Below are positions 8,358 through 17,185 of a DNA stretch of 64,000 nt, in pieces. Each line of letters begins with the position of its first letter. The stretch's first letter is position 1. This DNA comes from Sandarakinorhabdus limnophila DSM 17366. Lineage in GTDB: Bacteria; Pseudomonadota; Alphaproteobacteria; Sphingomonadales; Sphingomonadaceae. The stretch spans positions 1 through 64,000 of the forward strand of contig NZ_ATVO01000004.1 of assembly GCF_000420765.1 (NCBI RefSeq), given 5' to 3'. A model generated the notes under the pieces. It made no database searches. It was given only the letters and a program-made list of their open reading frames with translations, and had not been told where the DNA came from. The translations under genes were made by a program, and so were the position numbers.

Positions 8358-9376
8358 GATTTGTCCGATCCCACCTTCATCGCCTGCGCGCGGCCGGCGA
8401 TCTCCATCAGCTTGTCGAGCACCGGCTCGACGCCCTGCGTAGTGGCGGCGCTGACGGTGTAGACAAGCTGACCGCTCGCATTTTCCAGCGCACGCTTCTT
8501 GGCGGCCAAAGCCTGCGGCGTGACCAGATCGACCTTGGACAGAGCGAGAATCTCCGGCTTGCTTTCAAGCCCGCCGCCATAGGCCGCCAGTTCTTCGCGC
8601 ACCACGCGCCATTGGTCGACCGGGCCAGGCTGGCTGGCATCGACCAGGTGCAGCAGCACGCGGCAGCGCTCGATATGGCCAAGGAAGCGATCACCGATGC
8701 CCACACCATCGGCGGCGCCGGCGATGAGGCCGGGAATATCGGCCATCACCAGTTCCTGGCCCTTGTGGGCGACAACGCCCAGCTGCGGCTTCAGCGTCGT
8801 GAAGGCATAATTGCCAACCTTGGCCTTGGTGTTGGAAATGGCATTGATCAGGCTGGACTTGCCGGCGTTCGGCTGCCCGACCAAGCCGACATCGGCCAGC
8901 AGCTTCAGCCGCAGCCAGATCCACATTTCCTTGCCCGGAAAACCGGCCTGGAACTGGCGCGGAGCGCGGTTGGTACTGGTCTTGTAGTGGTCGTTGCCCT
9001 TGCCGCCGTCGCCGCCCTTCATCAGGATGGCGCGCTGGCCAACGCGGGTCATGTCGACGATCAACGTGCGGTCTTCATCATCGGCCAGAATCTGCGTGCC
9101 CACCGGCACCTTGATCAGCAGATCATCGCCGCCCGGCCCGGTGCGGTTGCGGCCCATGCCGTGGGCGCCGCGCTTGGCCTTGAAATGCTGGGTGTAGCGG
9201 AAATCGATCAGCGTATTGAGGCCGTCGACACATTCGAAGATGATGTCGCCGCCCTTGCCGCCGTCGCCGCCATCGGGGCCGCCATATTCCACGAACTTCT
9301 CGCGCCGGAACGACACGGCCCCATCACCCCCGGTACCGGAGGCAACGAAAATCTTGGCCTGATCGAGAAAGTGCAT
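8342..9376 (-). CDS. obgE: GTPase ObgE/CgtA
   Basis: Obg is an essential GTPase of 50S ribosome maturation and stress control. The glycine-rich Obg fold is at the N-terminus (about 1-158, with GGDGAVSFRREKFVEYGGPDGGDGGKGG). The G domain has G1 GQPNAGKSS (about 167-175), G3 DIPGLI and G4 SKVD. The protein is 344 aa with a short tail. It follows rpmA, separated by a terminator-like hairpin (9398-9417) that may reduce read-through from the ribosomal genes. Confidence 0.96.
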   Translation of the reverse strand: MHFLDQAKIFVASGTGGDGAVSFRREKFVEYGGPDGGDGGKGGDIIFECVDGLNTLIDFRYTQHFKAKRGAHGMGRNRTGPGGDDLLIKVPVGTQILADDEDRTLIVDMTRVGQRAILMKGGDGGKGNDHYKTSTNRAPRQFQAGFPGKEMWIWLRLKLLADVGLVGQPNAGKSSLINAISNTKAKVGNYAFTTLKPQLGVVAHKGQELVMADIPGLIAGAADGVGIGDRFLGHIERCRVLLHLVDASQPGPVDQWRVVREELAAYGGGLESKPEILALSKVDLVTPQALAAKKRALENASGQLVYTVSAATTQGVEPVLDKLMEIAGRAQAMKVGSDKSWSPL

Positions 9377-9390
9377 GGTTAGGGTCCAAA

Positions 9391-9426
9391 CAAAAAAGGA
9401 GCCGGTCGCCCAGCTCCCCTTTTTTC
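9391..9426 (-). terminator. Terminator or attenuator between rpmA and obgE
   Basis: On the minus strand GGAGCTGG-GCGA-CCGGCTCC (9417 down to 9398) forms an 8-bp stem capped by a GNRA-type tetraloop and is followed by six Ts. It sits between rpmA and obgE and would lower expression of obgE and proline genes relative to L21/L27. Confidence 0.7.
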
Positions 9427-9445
9427 AAGCGGAAAAGAGCCGGGC

Positions 9446-9721
9446 TTATTCAGCCGCGAGCGGTTCCGCCACCGGGTTGACCGACACATATTTGCGGCCA
9501 AGCTTACCGGTGTGGAATTCCACGGTGCCGGTTTCCAGCGCATACAAGGTGTGATCCTTGCCGATGCCGACATTGCGGCCGGCATGCGTGGGGGTGCCAC
9601 GCTGACGGATGATGATGGTGCCGGCGTTTACAGCCTGGCCGCCGAAGCGCTTCACGCCAAGGCGCTTGCTTTCCGAATCGCGGCCGTTCCGGGACGAGCC
9701 GCCTGCTTTCTTGTGAGCCAT
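9446..9721 (-). CDS. rpmA: 50S ribosomal protein L27
   Basis: L27 lies near the peptidyl transferase centre of the large subunit. It starts [24 protein letters not shown] and continues [18 protein letters not shown] and [17 protein letters not shown], all diagnostic. There is no cleavable N-terminal extension of the Firmicutes type. The 91-aa length is slightly long because of an acidic C-terminal tail. It follows rplU by 26 bp in the standard rplU-rpmA-obgE order. Confidence 0.97.
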   Translation of the reverse strand: MAHKKAGGSSRNGRDSESKRLGVKRFGGQAVNAGTIIIRQRGTPTHAGRNVGIGKDHTLYALETGTVEFHTGKLGRKYVSVNPVAEPLAAE

Positions 9722-9747
9722 GGTGGGTTGCTCCCTTTACGCGACGG

Positions 9748-10035
9748 TCAGGCGACCGAGGTGATCTTGATGACAGTCAGCTGCTGGCGGTGGCCATTGC
9801 GGCGGCGATAATTGTGGCGACGCTTCTTCTTGAAGATGATGATCTTGTCACTCTTGGTCTGAGCCACGATTTCGGCCTTCACGGCACCACCCATGGTGAG
9901 CGCGGCGCCTTCGCCGGTCATCAGGGTTTCGAGGGCGACGGCAGTGCCGGCTTCCCCTTCGATCTTTTCGACGATGATCTTGTCACCATCGGCGACCCGG
10001 TATTGCTTACCGCCGGTGCGCACCACTGCGAACAT
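9748..10035 (-). CDS. rplU: 50S ribosomal protein L21
   Basis: L21 binds 23S rRNA in the large subunit. [30 protein letters not shown] opens the protein, and [24 protein letters not shown] is the conserved C-terminal RNA-binding block. The start MFAVV is chosen by family comparison; an in-frame upstream ATG at 10068 would add 11 unconserved residues. It is the first gene of the unit, preceded by a consensus-like promoter (10115-10143). Confidence 0.96.
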   Translation of the reverse strand: MFAVVRTGGKQYRVADGDKIIVEKIEGEAGTAVALETLMTGEGAALTMGGAVKAEIVAQTKSDKIIIFKKKRRHNYRRRNGHRQQLTVIKITSVA

Positions 10036-10080
10036 GGTTGGAGCCTTGAGGTTAGAAGTTTCAAACAAGTCGCGGCGCCA

Positions 10081-10094
10081 GAATCAGGTGATTC
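10081..10094. repeat. Palindrome with two GANTC sites in the rplU leader
   Basis: GAATCAGGTGATTC has 6-bp arms around GG and contains two GANTC sequences, the target of the alphaproteobacterial cell-cycle methylase CcrM. It falls just downstream of the predicted transcription start of rplU, within the 5' untranslated region. Confidence 0.5.
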
Positions 10095-10114
10095 CGGCCC
10101 CGAACGAAGGCGCG

Positions 10115-10143
10115 GCACTAGAGGATGGTCCAAATCTTGTCAA
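10115..10143 (-). promoter_or_regulatory. Promoter of rplU-rpmA-obgE
   Basis: On the minus strand a perfect -35 TTGACA (10143-10138) is separated by 17 bp from TAGTGC (10120-10115). Transcription would begin near 10108, leaving a leader of about 72 nt before the rplU ATG at 10035. Confidence 0.65.
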
Positions 10144-10246
10144 CGCCGGCATTGCAGGGCCGCTCATGCGTTGCGGGCGGCTTCGGCACGTTTGCCAGCG
10201 CGTGCCCTCTTTTGCGGCGCTGCAACTTGATGCACAAGGGTAGGCA

Positions 10247-10591
10247 GTGACCCGCCGCCGTCTCCTGTTGATCGTCGCTGCCTTCGTGGCCGGCGGCATT
10301 GCCATGCTCAGCCTGTATGATCCGGCAATTGATCCGCAAGCGGCCGCAGCGCTGGCCGATCGGCTGGCCACCGAATATCATCGCCAATCCGGCAACCCGC
10401 GCGCCGCTTTTGCCGCCCGCGAGGGCCGGCAATGGGCCGATGGTTGGGAATTCCGCTGGCGCTATCGTCCGTGCCCGGAATTCGCCTCGCTGCGCGTGTG
10501 GATCAGCCGCAACGGCCGCCGCGCCAGCTATGCCGAGTTCCCCGACTGCGCTCCAGTCACCGGCCTGCCGGCCGATCCGCGCAAGACCTGA
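10247..10591 (+). CDS. Hypothetical small membrane-anchored protein
   Basis: I do not recognise this 114-aa protein. It has one N-terminal hydrophobic segment (about 5-22, RLLLIVAAFVAGGIAMLSL) that could be a signal anchor. The remainder is soluble, probably periplasmic, and arginine- and tryptophan-containing (WADGWEFRWRYRPCPEF), with two cysteines. The start is GTG at 10247, behind AAGGG. It is a single gene, divergent from rplU and ended by a bidirectional terminator shared with the next gene. Confidence 0.6.
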   Translation: MTRRRLLLIVAAFVAGGIAMLSLYDPAIDPQAAAALADRLATEYHRQSGNPRAAFAAREGRQWADGWEFRWRYRPCPEFASLRVWISRNGRRASYAEFPDCAPVTGLPADPRKT

Positions 10592-10634
10592 ACGAAAAAG
10601 GCCGGCCCGCTTTCGCGGACCGGCCTTGTTCTTG
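10592..10634. terminator. Bidirectional terminator between convergent genes
   Basis: AAGGCCGG (10598-10605) pairs with CCGGCCTT (10620-10627), with an inner CCGC/GCGG extension around TTTC. A run of five A on the left gives U5 for the minus-strand gene, and a T-rich TTGTTCTT follows on the right. It separates the convergent genes ending at 10591 and 10652. Confidence 0.7.
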
Positions 10635-10651
10635 CCCGAAGGCGGGCCCGT

Positions 10652-11236
10652 TCAGGCCGCGCCAATGGCGTGCTGTGCAATCATGCAATAAAGCATGGGG
10701 AACGACAGCAGGAAGTTGGTGCGCGAAAAGATCATCGCGGTGGTACCAGCCTTGGCCTTCTGCTCCGGCGTGCCATCCACGATGCCCAGCGCAATCTTCT
10801 GGTTCGGCCAGATCAGGAACCACACGTTGAAGGCCATGATCAGGCCCAGCCACATGCCCAGACCGATCACGCGCTGGCCCTCCTGGAAGGTGAGGCCCTC
10901 AATCAGGTTGGCACCGGAAAGGCCGATGCCGGCCACTACGGTGAGCAGCGAACCGTGGCGGAAATAGAGCAACGCCTTGGGGGCGATATACTTGGTCACG
11001 CCCGGCTTCAACTCGGCCGGAACCGACGGCATGGTCGGGATCTGCACAAAGTTGAAATAATAGAGCAAGCCGATCCACAGGATGCCGGCCCAGACGTGGA
11101 TGACGCGCAGGAAACCAGCCACCCACGAACCGGCGTCTGCCGCGATCAGTCCGCCATGGAAGGCGACAATGACGGCAACCATTGCCAGCAGTCCGATCAA
11201 CAGCGCGTTGGAGAGTTTGCCTAGTATTGCAGCCAT
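10652..11236 (-). CDS. PuuD-like membrane protein lacking the cytochrome c domain
   Basis: A 194-aa integral membrane protein with about four to five helices, similar to the N-terminal membrane domain of the urate hydroxylase PuuD family. Conserved-looking parts are FLRVIHVWAGILWIGLLYYFNFVQIPTMP, the loop KYIAPKALLYFRHGSLLTVVAG and MWLGLIMAFNVWFLIWPNQK. Full-length PuuD has a C-terminal cytochrome c domain; it is absent here and there is no CxxCH motif. Whether it oxidises urate is therefore doubtful. No purine catabolism genes are adjacent. The start MAAILGKL at 11236 is chosen because upstream residues are not membrane-like. Confidence 0.7.
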   Translation of the reverse strand: MAAILGKLSNALLIGLLAMVAVIVAFHGGLIAADAGSWVAGFLRVIHVWAGILWIGLLYYFNFVQIPTMPSVPAELKPGVTKYIAPKALLYFRHGSLLTVVAGIGLSGANLIEGLTFQEGQRVIGLGMWLGLIMAFNVWFLIWPNQKIALGIVDGTPEQKAKAGTTAMIFSRTNFLLSFPMLYCMIAQHAIGAA

Positions 11237-11269
11237 GGTTGAATGCCCCGAAAAATTGCAGTTGGGCAC

Positions 11270-11298
11270 CCTATAGGCGACCGGAACGCTCTTGTTAA
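11270..11298 (-). promoter_or_regulatory. Promoter of the PuuD-like gene
   Basis: On the minus strand TTAACA (11298-11293), 17 bp and TATAGG (11275-11270) form a good sigma-70-like promoter, with a leader of about 27 nt before the ATG at 11236. Confidence 0.55.
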
Positions 11299-11315
11299 CC
11301 CCGATGCGACACCCC

Positions 11316-11344
11316 TTGCTGCATCTGTGCAACTGGCGTATAGG
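11316..11344 (+). promoter_or_regulatory. Promoter of the rimP-nusA-infB operon
   Basis: TTGCTG (11316-11321), 17 bp and TATAGG (11339-11344) lie upstream of rimP, back to back with the PuuD-like gene promoter. The leader would be about 100 nt and includes a GCTGCGC/GCGCAGC stem (11378-11400). Confidence 0.55.
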
Positions 11345-11451
11345 GCCGCTCGTTCCTGCATGGCTGATGGTTTGCAGGCTGCGCCGCTCCGCTGCGCAGC
11401 ACCCAAACCGCTTGTCCGTGTGTTTGCCCTTGTCACCGGAGTCGCCTTTCC

Positions 11452-12045
11452 TTGGTCCAGACCGATCTTGATGCCCGCCTCACGGCCATCATCGCCCCCG
11501 TTGTGGCGGCGATGGGGCTTGATCTGGTGCGCGTCATGCTGTCGGGCCAGCCGGGCAGCCTCACCCTGCAGGTGATGGCCGAAGACCCGGCCACCGGCCA
11601 GTTGACCATCGATCAGTGCGCTCGCCTGTCCCGCGCGCTCGATCAGCCGCTTGATGAAGCGGATCCGATCGCCGGAGAATATGCGCTGGAAGTGTCCTCG
11701 CCCGGGATCGACCGCCCACTCACCCGCGCCAAAGATTGGCAGGACTGGGCCGGCCATGAAGTGCGCCTGAAACTGGAGCCAAAGGTGGACGGCCGCGCCC
11801 GCCTGCACGGCGAAATCATGGGCCTTGATGGCGAGGACGCGCTGGTGAAAATGAAGGGCAGCACCCTGGAAGGCGACAGCGTGCTGCGCTTGCCCCTGTC
11901 CCACATCAGCGGCGCCAAGCTCGTGCTGACCGACCGACTGATTGCTACAACCAAACCGCTGGACCCCACCGGGGCCGACGAAATCATCGAAAGCAGCCCC
12001 GATGGTGCTGCCGTCAACGACAATGAAATCTCCACGGAGGATTGA
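11452..12045 (+). CDS. rimP: Ribosome maturation factor RimP
   Basis: RimP assists 30S subunit maturation. The N-terminal part (LTAIIAPVVAAMGLDLVRVML) and the central VSSPGIDRPLTRAKDW are family signatures; the C-terminal SH3-like region precedes an acidic tail. It is 197 aa, longer than the 150 aa of E. coli because of that tail. The start is TTG at 11452, followed by GTC CAG, with CGGAG about ten bases upstream; no ATG fits. It is the first gene of a long translation operon and ends one base before nusA. Confidence 0.93.
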   Translation: MVQTDLDARLTAIIAPVVAAMGLDLVRVMLSGQPGSLTLQVMAEDPATGQLTIDQCARLSRALDQPLDEADPIAGEYALEVSSPGIDRPLTRAKDWQDWAGHEVRLKLEPKVDGRARLHGEIMGLDGEDALVKMKGSTLEGDSVLRLPLSHISGAKLVLTDRLIATTKPLDPTGADEIIESSPDGAAVNDNEISTED

Positions 12046-12046
12046 G

Positions 12047-13594
12047 ATGGCCACCGCAACTGCCCTCACCGCCAACCGCGCCGAACTGCTGGCTATTGCC
12101 GATGCCGTCGCCCGCGAAAAATCAATCGATCGCGCCATCGTGATCGAGGCGATGGAAGACGCCATCCAGCGTGCCGCCCGTGCCCGCTATGGTGCCGAAA
12201 ACGACATCCGCGCCAAGATCGATCCCAAGTCCGGTGAAACCCGCTTGTGGCGCGTGCTGGAAGTGGTGGAAGAGCCGGAAGATTTCTTCAAGCAGATCAG
12301 CCTGAAGGATGCACTGAAGAAGGACAAGACCGCCGAACTGGGCAGTTTTGTCGTCGATCCGCTGCCGCCAGTCGAATTCGGCCGCATTGCCGCGCAAGGT
12401 GCCAAGCAGGTGATCGTGCAGAAGGTGCGCGATGCCGAGCGTGAGCGCCAGTATGAAGAATTCAAGGACCGTCAGGGCGAGATCATCACCGGCGTCGTCA
12501 AGCGCGCCGAGTTCGGCCACGTGGTGGTCGATCTGGGCAAGGCCGAAGGCGTCATCCGCCGCGACCAGCAGATCCCGCGCGAAGTGCTGAAGCCAGGTGA
12601 CCGCGTGCGCAGCTTGATCCTGTCCGTCCGCCGCGAGCCCCGTGGGCCGCAGATCTTCCTGTCCCGCGCCCACGGCGATTACATGAAGAAGCTGTTCGCC
12701 CAGGAAGTGCCGGAAATCTATGACGGCATCATCGAAATCATGGCCGTCGCCCGCGATCCGGGCAGCCGCGCCAAGATCGGCGTGATCAGCCGCGATGGCT
12801 CGATCGATCCGGTTGGCGCCTGCGTCGGCATGAAGGGCAGCCGCGTGCAGGCCGTCGTGCAGGAATTGCAGGGCGAAAAGATCGACATCATCCCCTGGTC
12901 GCCCGACACCGCCACCTTCGTGGTCAACGCGCTGCAGCCGGCGGAAGTCACCAAGGTCGTGCTTGATGAAGAAGAAGGCCGCATCGATGTGGTGGTGCCC
13001 GACGATCAGCTCAGCCTGGCCATCGGCCGCCGCGGCCAGAACGTGCGCCTGGCGTCGGCGCTGACCGGCAAGCAGATCGACATCATGACCGAAGCCGATG
13101 AAAGCGAGCGCCGGCAGAAGGAATTCGTCGAGAAATCCGAACTGTTCCAGACCGAGCTGGACGTTGATGAAACGCTGGCCCAGCTGCTGGTTGCCGAAGG
13201 CTTCTCCGAACTGGAGGAAGTCGCCTATGTTGATCTGGCCGAAGTCGCCAGCATCGAAGGCTTTGACGACGATCTGGCCACCGAACTGCAGAACCGCGCT
13301 GTCGAGGCGCTGGAGCGCCGCGAAGCCGCTGCCCGTGAAGAACGGCGTGGCCTGGGCGTGGAAGACGATGTCGCCGCCATCGAAGGTCTGACCGAAGCCA
13401 TGCTGGTGGTGCTCGGCAAGAAGGGCATCAAGACGCTTGATGACCTCGGCGATCTGGCCACCGACGAACTGGTCGGCCGTTCGGGATTGCTCAAGGAATT
13501 CAGCCTGTCGGATGATGATGGCAATCGCATCATCATGGCCGCCCGCGCCCACTGGTTCGCCGAGGAGGACGCGTCGGCGGATGGAAACCAATGA
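12047..13594 (+). CDS. nusA: Transcription termination/antitermination factor NusA
   Basis: NusA binds RNA polymerase and nascent RNA to control pausing, termination and antitermination. In order: N-terminal polymerase-binding domain (about 1-130), S1 domain (RQGEIITGVVKRAEFGHVVVDLG), KH1 and KH2 (VGACVGMKGSRVQAVVQEL, then LAIGRRGQNVRLAS), and two C-terminal acidic helix-hairpin repeats (about 370-515). The 515-aa length is typical of alphaproteobacteria. The start MATATALTANRAELL follows GGAGG at a normal distance. Confidence 0.97.
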   Translation: MATATALTANRAELLAIADAVAREKSIDRAIVIEAMEDAIQRAARARYGAENDIRAKIDPKSGETRLWRVLEVVEEPEDFFKQISLKDALKKDKTAELGSFVVDPLPPVEFGRIAAQGAKQVIVQKVRDAERERQYEEFKDRQGEIITGVVKRAEFGHVVVDLGKAEGVIRRDQQIPREVLKPGDRVRSLILSVRREPRGPQIFLSRAHGDYMKKLFAQEVPEIYDGIIEIMAVARDPGSRAKIGVISRDGSIDPVGACVGMKGSRVQAVVQELQGEKIDIIPWSPDTATFVVNALQPAEVTKVVLDEEEGRIDVVVPDDQLSLAIGRRGQNVRLASALTGKQIDIMTEADESERRQKEFVEKSELFQTELDVDETLAQLLVAEGFSELEEVAYVDLAEVASIEGFDDDLATELQNRAVEALERREAAAREERRGLGVEDDVAAIEGLTEAMLVVLGKKGIKTLDDLGDLATDELVGRSGLLKEFSLSDDDGNRIIMAARAHWFAEEDASADGNQ

Positions 13595-14321
13595 TCGCCT
13601 GAATCCGGCATCTCCGGACACGCGTCAGGACAGCGGCAAGGATAGCTCCGAACGCCGCTGCATCCTGTCGGGCGAGTCTGCCCCGCGCACAGGCCTGATC
13701 CGGCTGGCGCTGGGGCCGGACGGCCAGGTTGCGGCCGATTGGTCGGAACGGCTTCCCGGCCGCGGCGCGTGGATCACGGCCGACAAGGCGCTGTTTGATT
13801 CAGTGGCAGCAAAGGGCCGGCTGCGCGGCGCGCTGGCGCGGGCGTTCAAGGCCAACAGCTTCACTCTGCCCGACGATCTGGCAGACCGCATCACGGCGAC
13901 CCTGCAGCAACGGATGCTGAACCGGCTGGGGCTGGAAAAGCGCGCCGGTACGTTGATCCTGGGCGGCGACCGGGTGCGTGAGGCGCTGGCCAAGGGCAAG
14001 GTATTTGCGGTACTGCACGCCGGCGATGCCCGGCCCGACGGCAGCGATCGGATCGATGGCATGGCCCGCGCTGTTGGTGAATCTTTGGGCGAGGATATTC
14101 CGCACCGCCGGGTGCCGATCGCGCGCGACGCGCTGTCGGCTGCGCTGGGGCGGGACAATGTGGTACATATGGCTCTGCTGGATCAGGGCGCTGCCACCCG
14201 CGTACTGGCCGATCTGGATCGACTGACGGGATTTTGTGGCCCGCAAACCACAAGTGAAACGGCAAATGAAGTGGTGGCAGATGCAACAGAGGTTGCCCTA
14301 AACACCGGCGAAAGGCATTAG
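13581..14321 (+). CDS. YlxR/L7Ae-type RNA-binding protein (DUF448)
   Basis: A two-domain RNA-binding protein normally found between nusA and infB in alphaproteobacteria. The N-terminal YlxR domain has SSERRCILSGESAPRTGLIRLALGPDG and LPGRGAWITADKALFD. The C-terminal half (about 105-210) resembles an L7Ae-like fold, with LGLEKRAGTLILGGDRVREALAKGKVFAVLHAGDA. The function is not established; the context suggests ribosome or RNase P related RNA binding. It starts 14 bp inside nusA, so translation is coupled. Confidence 0.9.
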   Translation: METNDRLNPASPDTRQDSGKDSSERRCILSGESAPRTGLIRLALGPDGQVAADWSERLPGRGAWITADKALFDSVAAKGRLRGALARAFKANSFTLPDDLADRITATLQQRMLNRLGLEKRAGTLILGGDRVREALAKGKVFAVLHAGDARPDGSDRIDGMARAVGESLGEDIPHRRVPIARDALSAALGRDNVVHMALLDQGAATRVLADLDRLTGFCGPQTTSETANEVVADATEVALNTGERH

Positions 14322-14331
14322 GCGGCGGACT

Positions 14332-17100
14332 ATGAGTGACGACAACAAACCCAAGCTTGGCACGCGTGCCCCCCTCGGTCTGAACAAGGCCGTCGCGGTC
14401 GGGCAGGTCAAGCAGACCTTCAGCCACGGCCGTTCCAAACAGGTCGTGGTGGAAGTGAAGCGCGCCCGTGTGCTGCATCGTCCGGGCGACGCCGCGCCGG
14501 AGCCAACCCCGGCACCCGCCCCCGCTCCCGCTCCTGCCCCGGCTGCCGTTACGCCGGCACCGGCACCGCGCCCGGCTGCCCCGGCCCCGGCCCCAGTTGC
14601 CGCTGCGCCTGCTGCTGCGGCCGAACCGGCCCCTCTCCCGTCGGCGCCGCGCCCGCCAACACCGCCGCCAGTGATGTTCAGTCCTGTGGAGCGCGCACCG
14701 CTGCCGCCCAAGCCGGAAGCCAAGGCGCCGGAACCAACCGCTCCTGCTCCCGAAACCAAGGTCGAGCCGGCACCCGTACCGCAAACCAAGGCGGCTGCAC
14801 CGCCCGCCCCGGCTGCCCGTCCGGCCGCTGGCGCCGCCCGCCCTGGCCAGCCCGCGCGGCCAGCACAGGGTCAGGCCGCTGCACCGCAGCGCCCGCGCAT
14901 GACGCCGGCCGAAATGGCCGCGCTCTACGCGCGCCAGGCTGAAGAAGATCGCCAGCGCCTGCTGGAAGAAGTCCGCATCCGCGAAGATCAGGAACGCGCC
15001 GCCCGCGAAGAGGAAGAGCGCCGCCGGATCGAGGAAAAGCGCCACCGCGAGGAAGAACTCGCCACCCGGCCCGATCCGCAGCCGGACGCCGATGGCGGCA
15101 TGGTCATCCCCACCGACGTCAGCGATGACGACGATGACAGCATGCGCGTGCGCATCATTCCGGGCCGCAAGCCGGAAGCCGCCAAGCCGTCGCGCCCGAA
15201 ACTGGGCGATGATCGCCGCAAGGCCGGCAAGCTCACCGTTACCCGCGCGCTGGATGATGAAGGCAACACCCGCGTGCGCAGCCTTGCCGCGCTGCGCCGG
15301 GCCCGCGAGAAGGAACGCGGCCGCCTTGGCAGCCAGGCCAAGCAGGTGCGCGATGTGACCGTGCCTGACATGATCACCGTGCAGGAACTGGCCAACCGCA
15401 TGGCCGAACGCACCGGCAATGTGGTGCGCTTGCTCGCCCGCCTTGGCGTGCCGTCAGCCGCCGTTGACGAAATCGATCAGGACACCGCCGAACTGGTGCT
15501 GACCGAATTCGGCCACAACATCGTGCGCGTTTCGGAAAGCGACGTCGAAAAAGGCATGGTCGGCGAAGTCGATGTCGACAAGGATCTGGCGTTCCGTCCG
15601 CCGGTCGTCACCATCATGGGCCATGTCGATCACGGCAAGACCAGCCTGCTTGACTCCTTGCGCGGCACCAACGTGGTGAAGGGCGAGGCCGGTGGCATCA
15701 CCCAGCATATCGGCGCCTATCAGGTGACCACCAAGGACAAGCAGAAGATCACCTTCCTCGACACGCCCGGTCACGAGGCCTTTACCTCGATGCGCGCGCG
15801 TGGCGCCAGCATCACCGATATCGTGGTGCTCGTGGTGGCGTGGGACGACGGCATCATGCCGCAAACCATTGAAGCCATTCAGCACACCAAGGCGGCCGGC
15901 GTGCCGATGATCGTGGCCATCAACAAGATGGACAAGCCCGGCGCCGATGCCGCCCGCATCCGTACTGCCCTGCTGCAACAGGATGTGCAGGTGGAAGAAA
16001 TGGGCGGCGACGTGATGGACGTGGAAATCTCCGCCATCAAGAAGACCGGCCTTGATGATCTGCTGGAGAAAATCCTGCTGCTCGCAGAAGTCAGCGAACT
16101 GAAGGCCAACCCGGATCGTCCGGCCGAAGGCACCGTGATCGAAGCCAAGCTCGACAAGGGCAAGGGTCCGCTCGCCACCGTTCTGGTGCGGCGCGGCACG
16201 CTGAAGCGCGGCGACATCTTCGTGATGGGCCAGGAATGGGGCCGCGTGCGCGCCATGGTCGATGACAAGGGCGAAACGGTGAAGGAAGCCGGTCCGTCGA
16301 CCGCAGTCGAAGTGCTCGGCCTTGGCGGAGTCCCGCAGGCCGGCGATATCGTGACCGTGGTGGAAAACGAAGCCCGCGCCCGCGAAGTGGCCGAATATCG
16401 TGCTGGCGTTGCCACCGCCGCCCGCACCGCCGGCAACGGCCCGGCCAATCTGGAAGACATGTTCTCGGTGCTGCGCGCCAAGAAGGTCCAGGAATTCCCG
16501 CTGGTGATCAAGGCCGATACGCAAGGCTCGGCCGAAGCCATCGCCGGTGCGGTGTCGAAGGTCGGCAATGATCTGATCCGCGCCAAGGTGCTGCTGGCCA
16601 GCACCGGCGGCATCACCGAAAGCGATGTCACCCTGGCCAAGGCCTCGGGCGCACCGGTGATCGGTTTCAACGTCCGTGCCAATGCCAAGGCCCGCGAAAT
16701 CGCCCAGCGCGATGGCGTGGCGCTGAAATATTACGACGTTATCTATGATCTGATCGATGATGTGAAGGCCGGCATGGCGGGCCAGCTCGGCCCCGAGGCG
16801 TTCGAAACGGTCGTGGGCCGCGCCCAGGTGCTGGACGTGTTCCAGGCCGGCAAGATCGGCAAGGCCGCCGGCCTGCGCGTCACCGAAGGCTATATCAAGA
16901 AGGCGCTGCGTGCCCGCGTCATGCGCGACGATGTCATCATCTACACCGGTTCCATCGCCTCGCTGCGCCGCTTCAAGGAGGATGTGACCGAAGTGAAGGT
17001 GGGCCTGGAATGCGGTATCACGCTGGCGGATTCGTCGGACGTGAAGGCCGGCGACATCGTCGAAACCTACGAAGTGGAAATGAAGGAACGCAATCTTTAA
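14332..17100 (+). CDS. infB: Translation initiation factor IF-2
   Basis: IF-2 is the GTPase that delivers initiator tRNA to the ribosome. The N-terminal part starts MSDDNKPKLGTRAPLGLNKAVAVGQVKQTFSHGRSKQVVVEVKR, an alphaproteobacterial IF-2 extension. A long Ala/Pro-rich linker (about 60-185) and a charged coiled-coil stretch follow. The G domain begins with GHVDHGKTSL at residue 430, then DTPGHEAF and NKMDKPG. Domains II-IV end in ECGITLADSSDVKAGDIVETYEVE. At 922 aa it is long but normal for the group. Confidence 0.97.
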   Translation: MSDDNKPKLGTRAPLGLNKAVAVGQVKQTFSHGRSKQVVVEVKRARVLHRPGDAAPEPTPAPAPAPAPAPAAVTPAPAPRPAAPAPAPVAAAPAAAAEPAPLPSAPRPPTPPPVMFSPVERAPLPPKPEAKAPEPTAPAPETKVEPAPVPQTKAAAPPAPAARPAAGAARPGQPARPAQGQAAAPQRPRMTPAEMAALYARQAEEDRQRLLEEVRIREDQERAAREEEERRRIEEKRHREEELATRPDPQPDADGGMVIPTDVSDDDDDSMRVRIIPGRKPEAAKPSRPKLGDDRRKAGKLTVTRALDDEGNTRVRSLAALRRAREKERGRLGSQAKQVRDVTVPDMITVQELANRMAERTGNVVRLLARLGVPSAAVDEIDQDTAELVLTEFGHNIVRVSESDVEKGMVGEVDVDKDLAFRPPVVTIMGHVDHGKTSLLDSLRGTNVVKGEAGGITQHIGAYQVTTKDKQKITFLDTPGHEAFTSMRARGASITDIVVLVVAWDDGIMPQTIEAIQHTKAAGVPMIVAINKMDKPGADAARIRTALLQQDVQVEEMGGDVMDVEISAIKKTGLDDLLEKILLLAEVSELKANPDRPAEGTVIEAKLDKGKGPLATVLVRRGTLKRGDIFVMGQEWGRVRAMVDDKGETVKEAGPSTAVEVLGLGGVPQAGDIVTVVENEARAREVAEYRAGVATAARTAGNGPANLEDMFSVLRAKKVQEFPLVIKADTQGSAEAIAGAVSKVGNDLIRAKVLLASTGGITESDVTLAKASGAPVIGFNVRANAKAREIAQRDGVALKYYDVIYDLIDDVKAGMAGQLGPEAFETVVGRAQVLDVFQAGKIGKAAGLRVTEGYIKKALRARVMRDDVIIYTGSIASLRRFKEDVTEVKVGLECGITLADSSDVKAGDIVETYEVEMKERNL

Positions 17101-17185
17101 CGGTTGCGCCTTGGGGGCAGGCCCGCCCTGCCCCCGCCACTGCCGCCCTTGATTGGGCCCACCCTTAACCGGGAGGAGTATCGTC

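Noticed and set aside
14500-14880. Repetitive Ala/Pro coding in infB as a possible repeat array
   Set aside because: It is the normal low-complexity linker of alphaproteobacterial IF-2.
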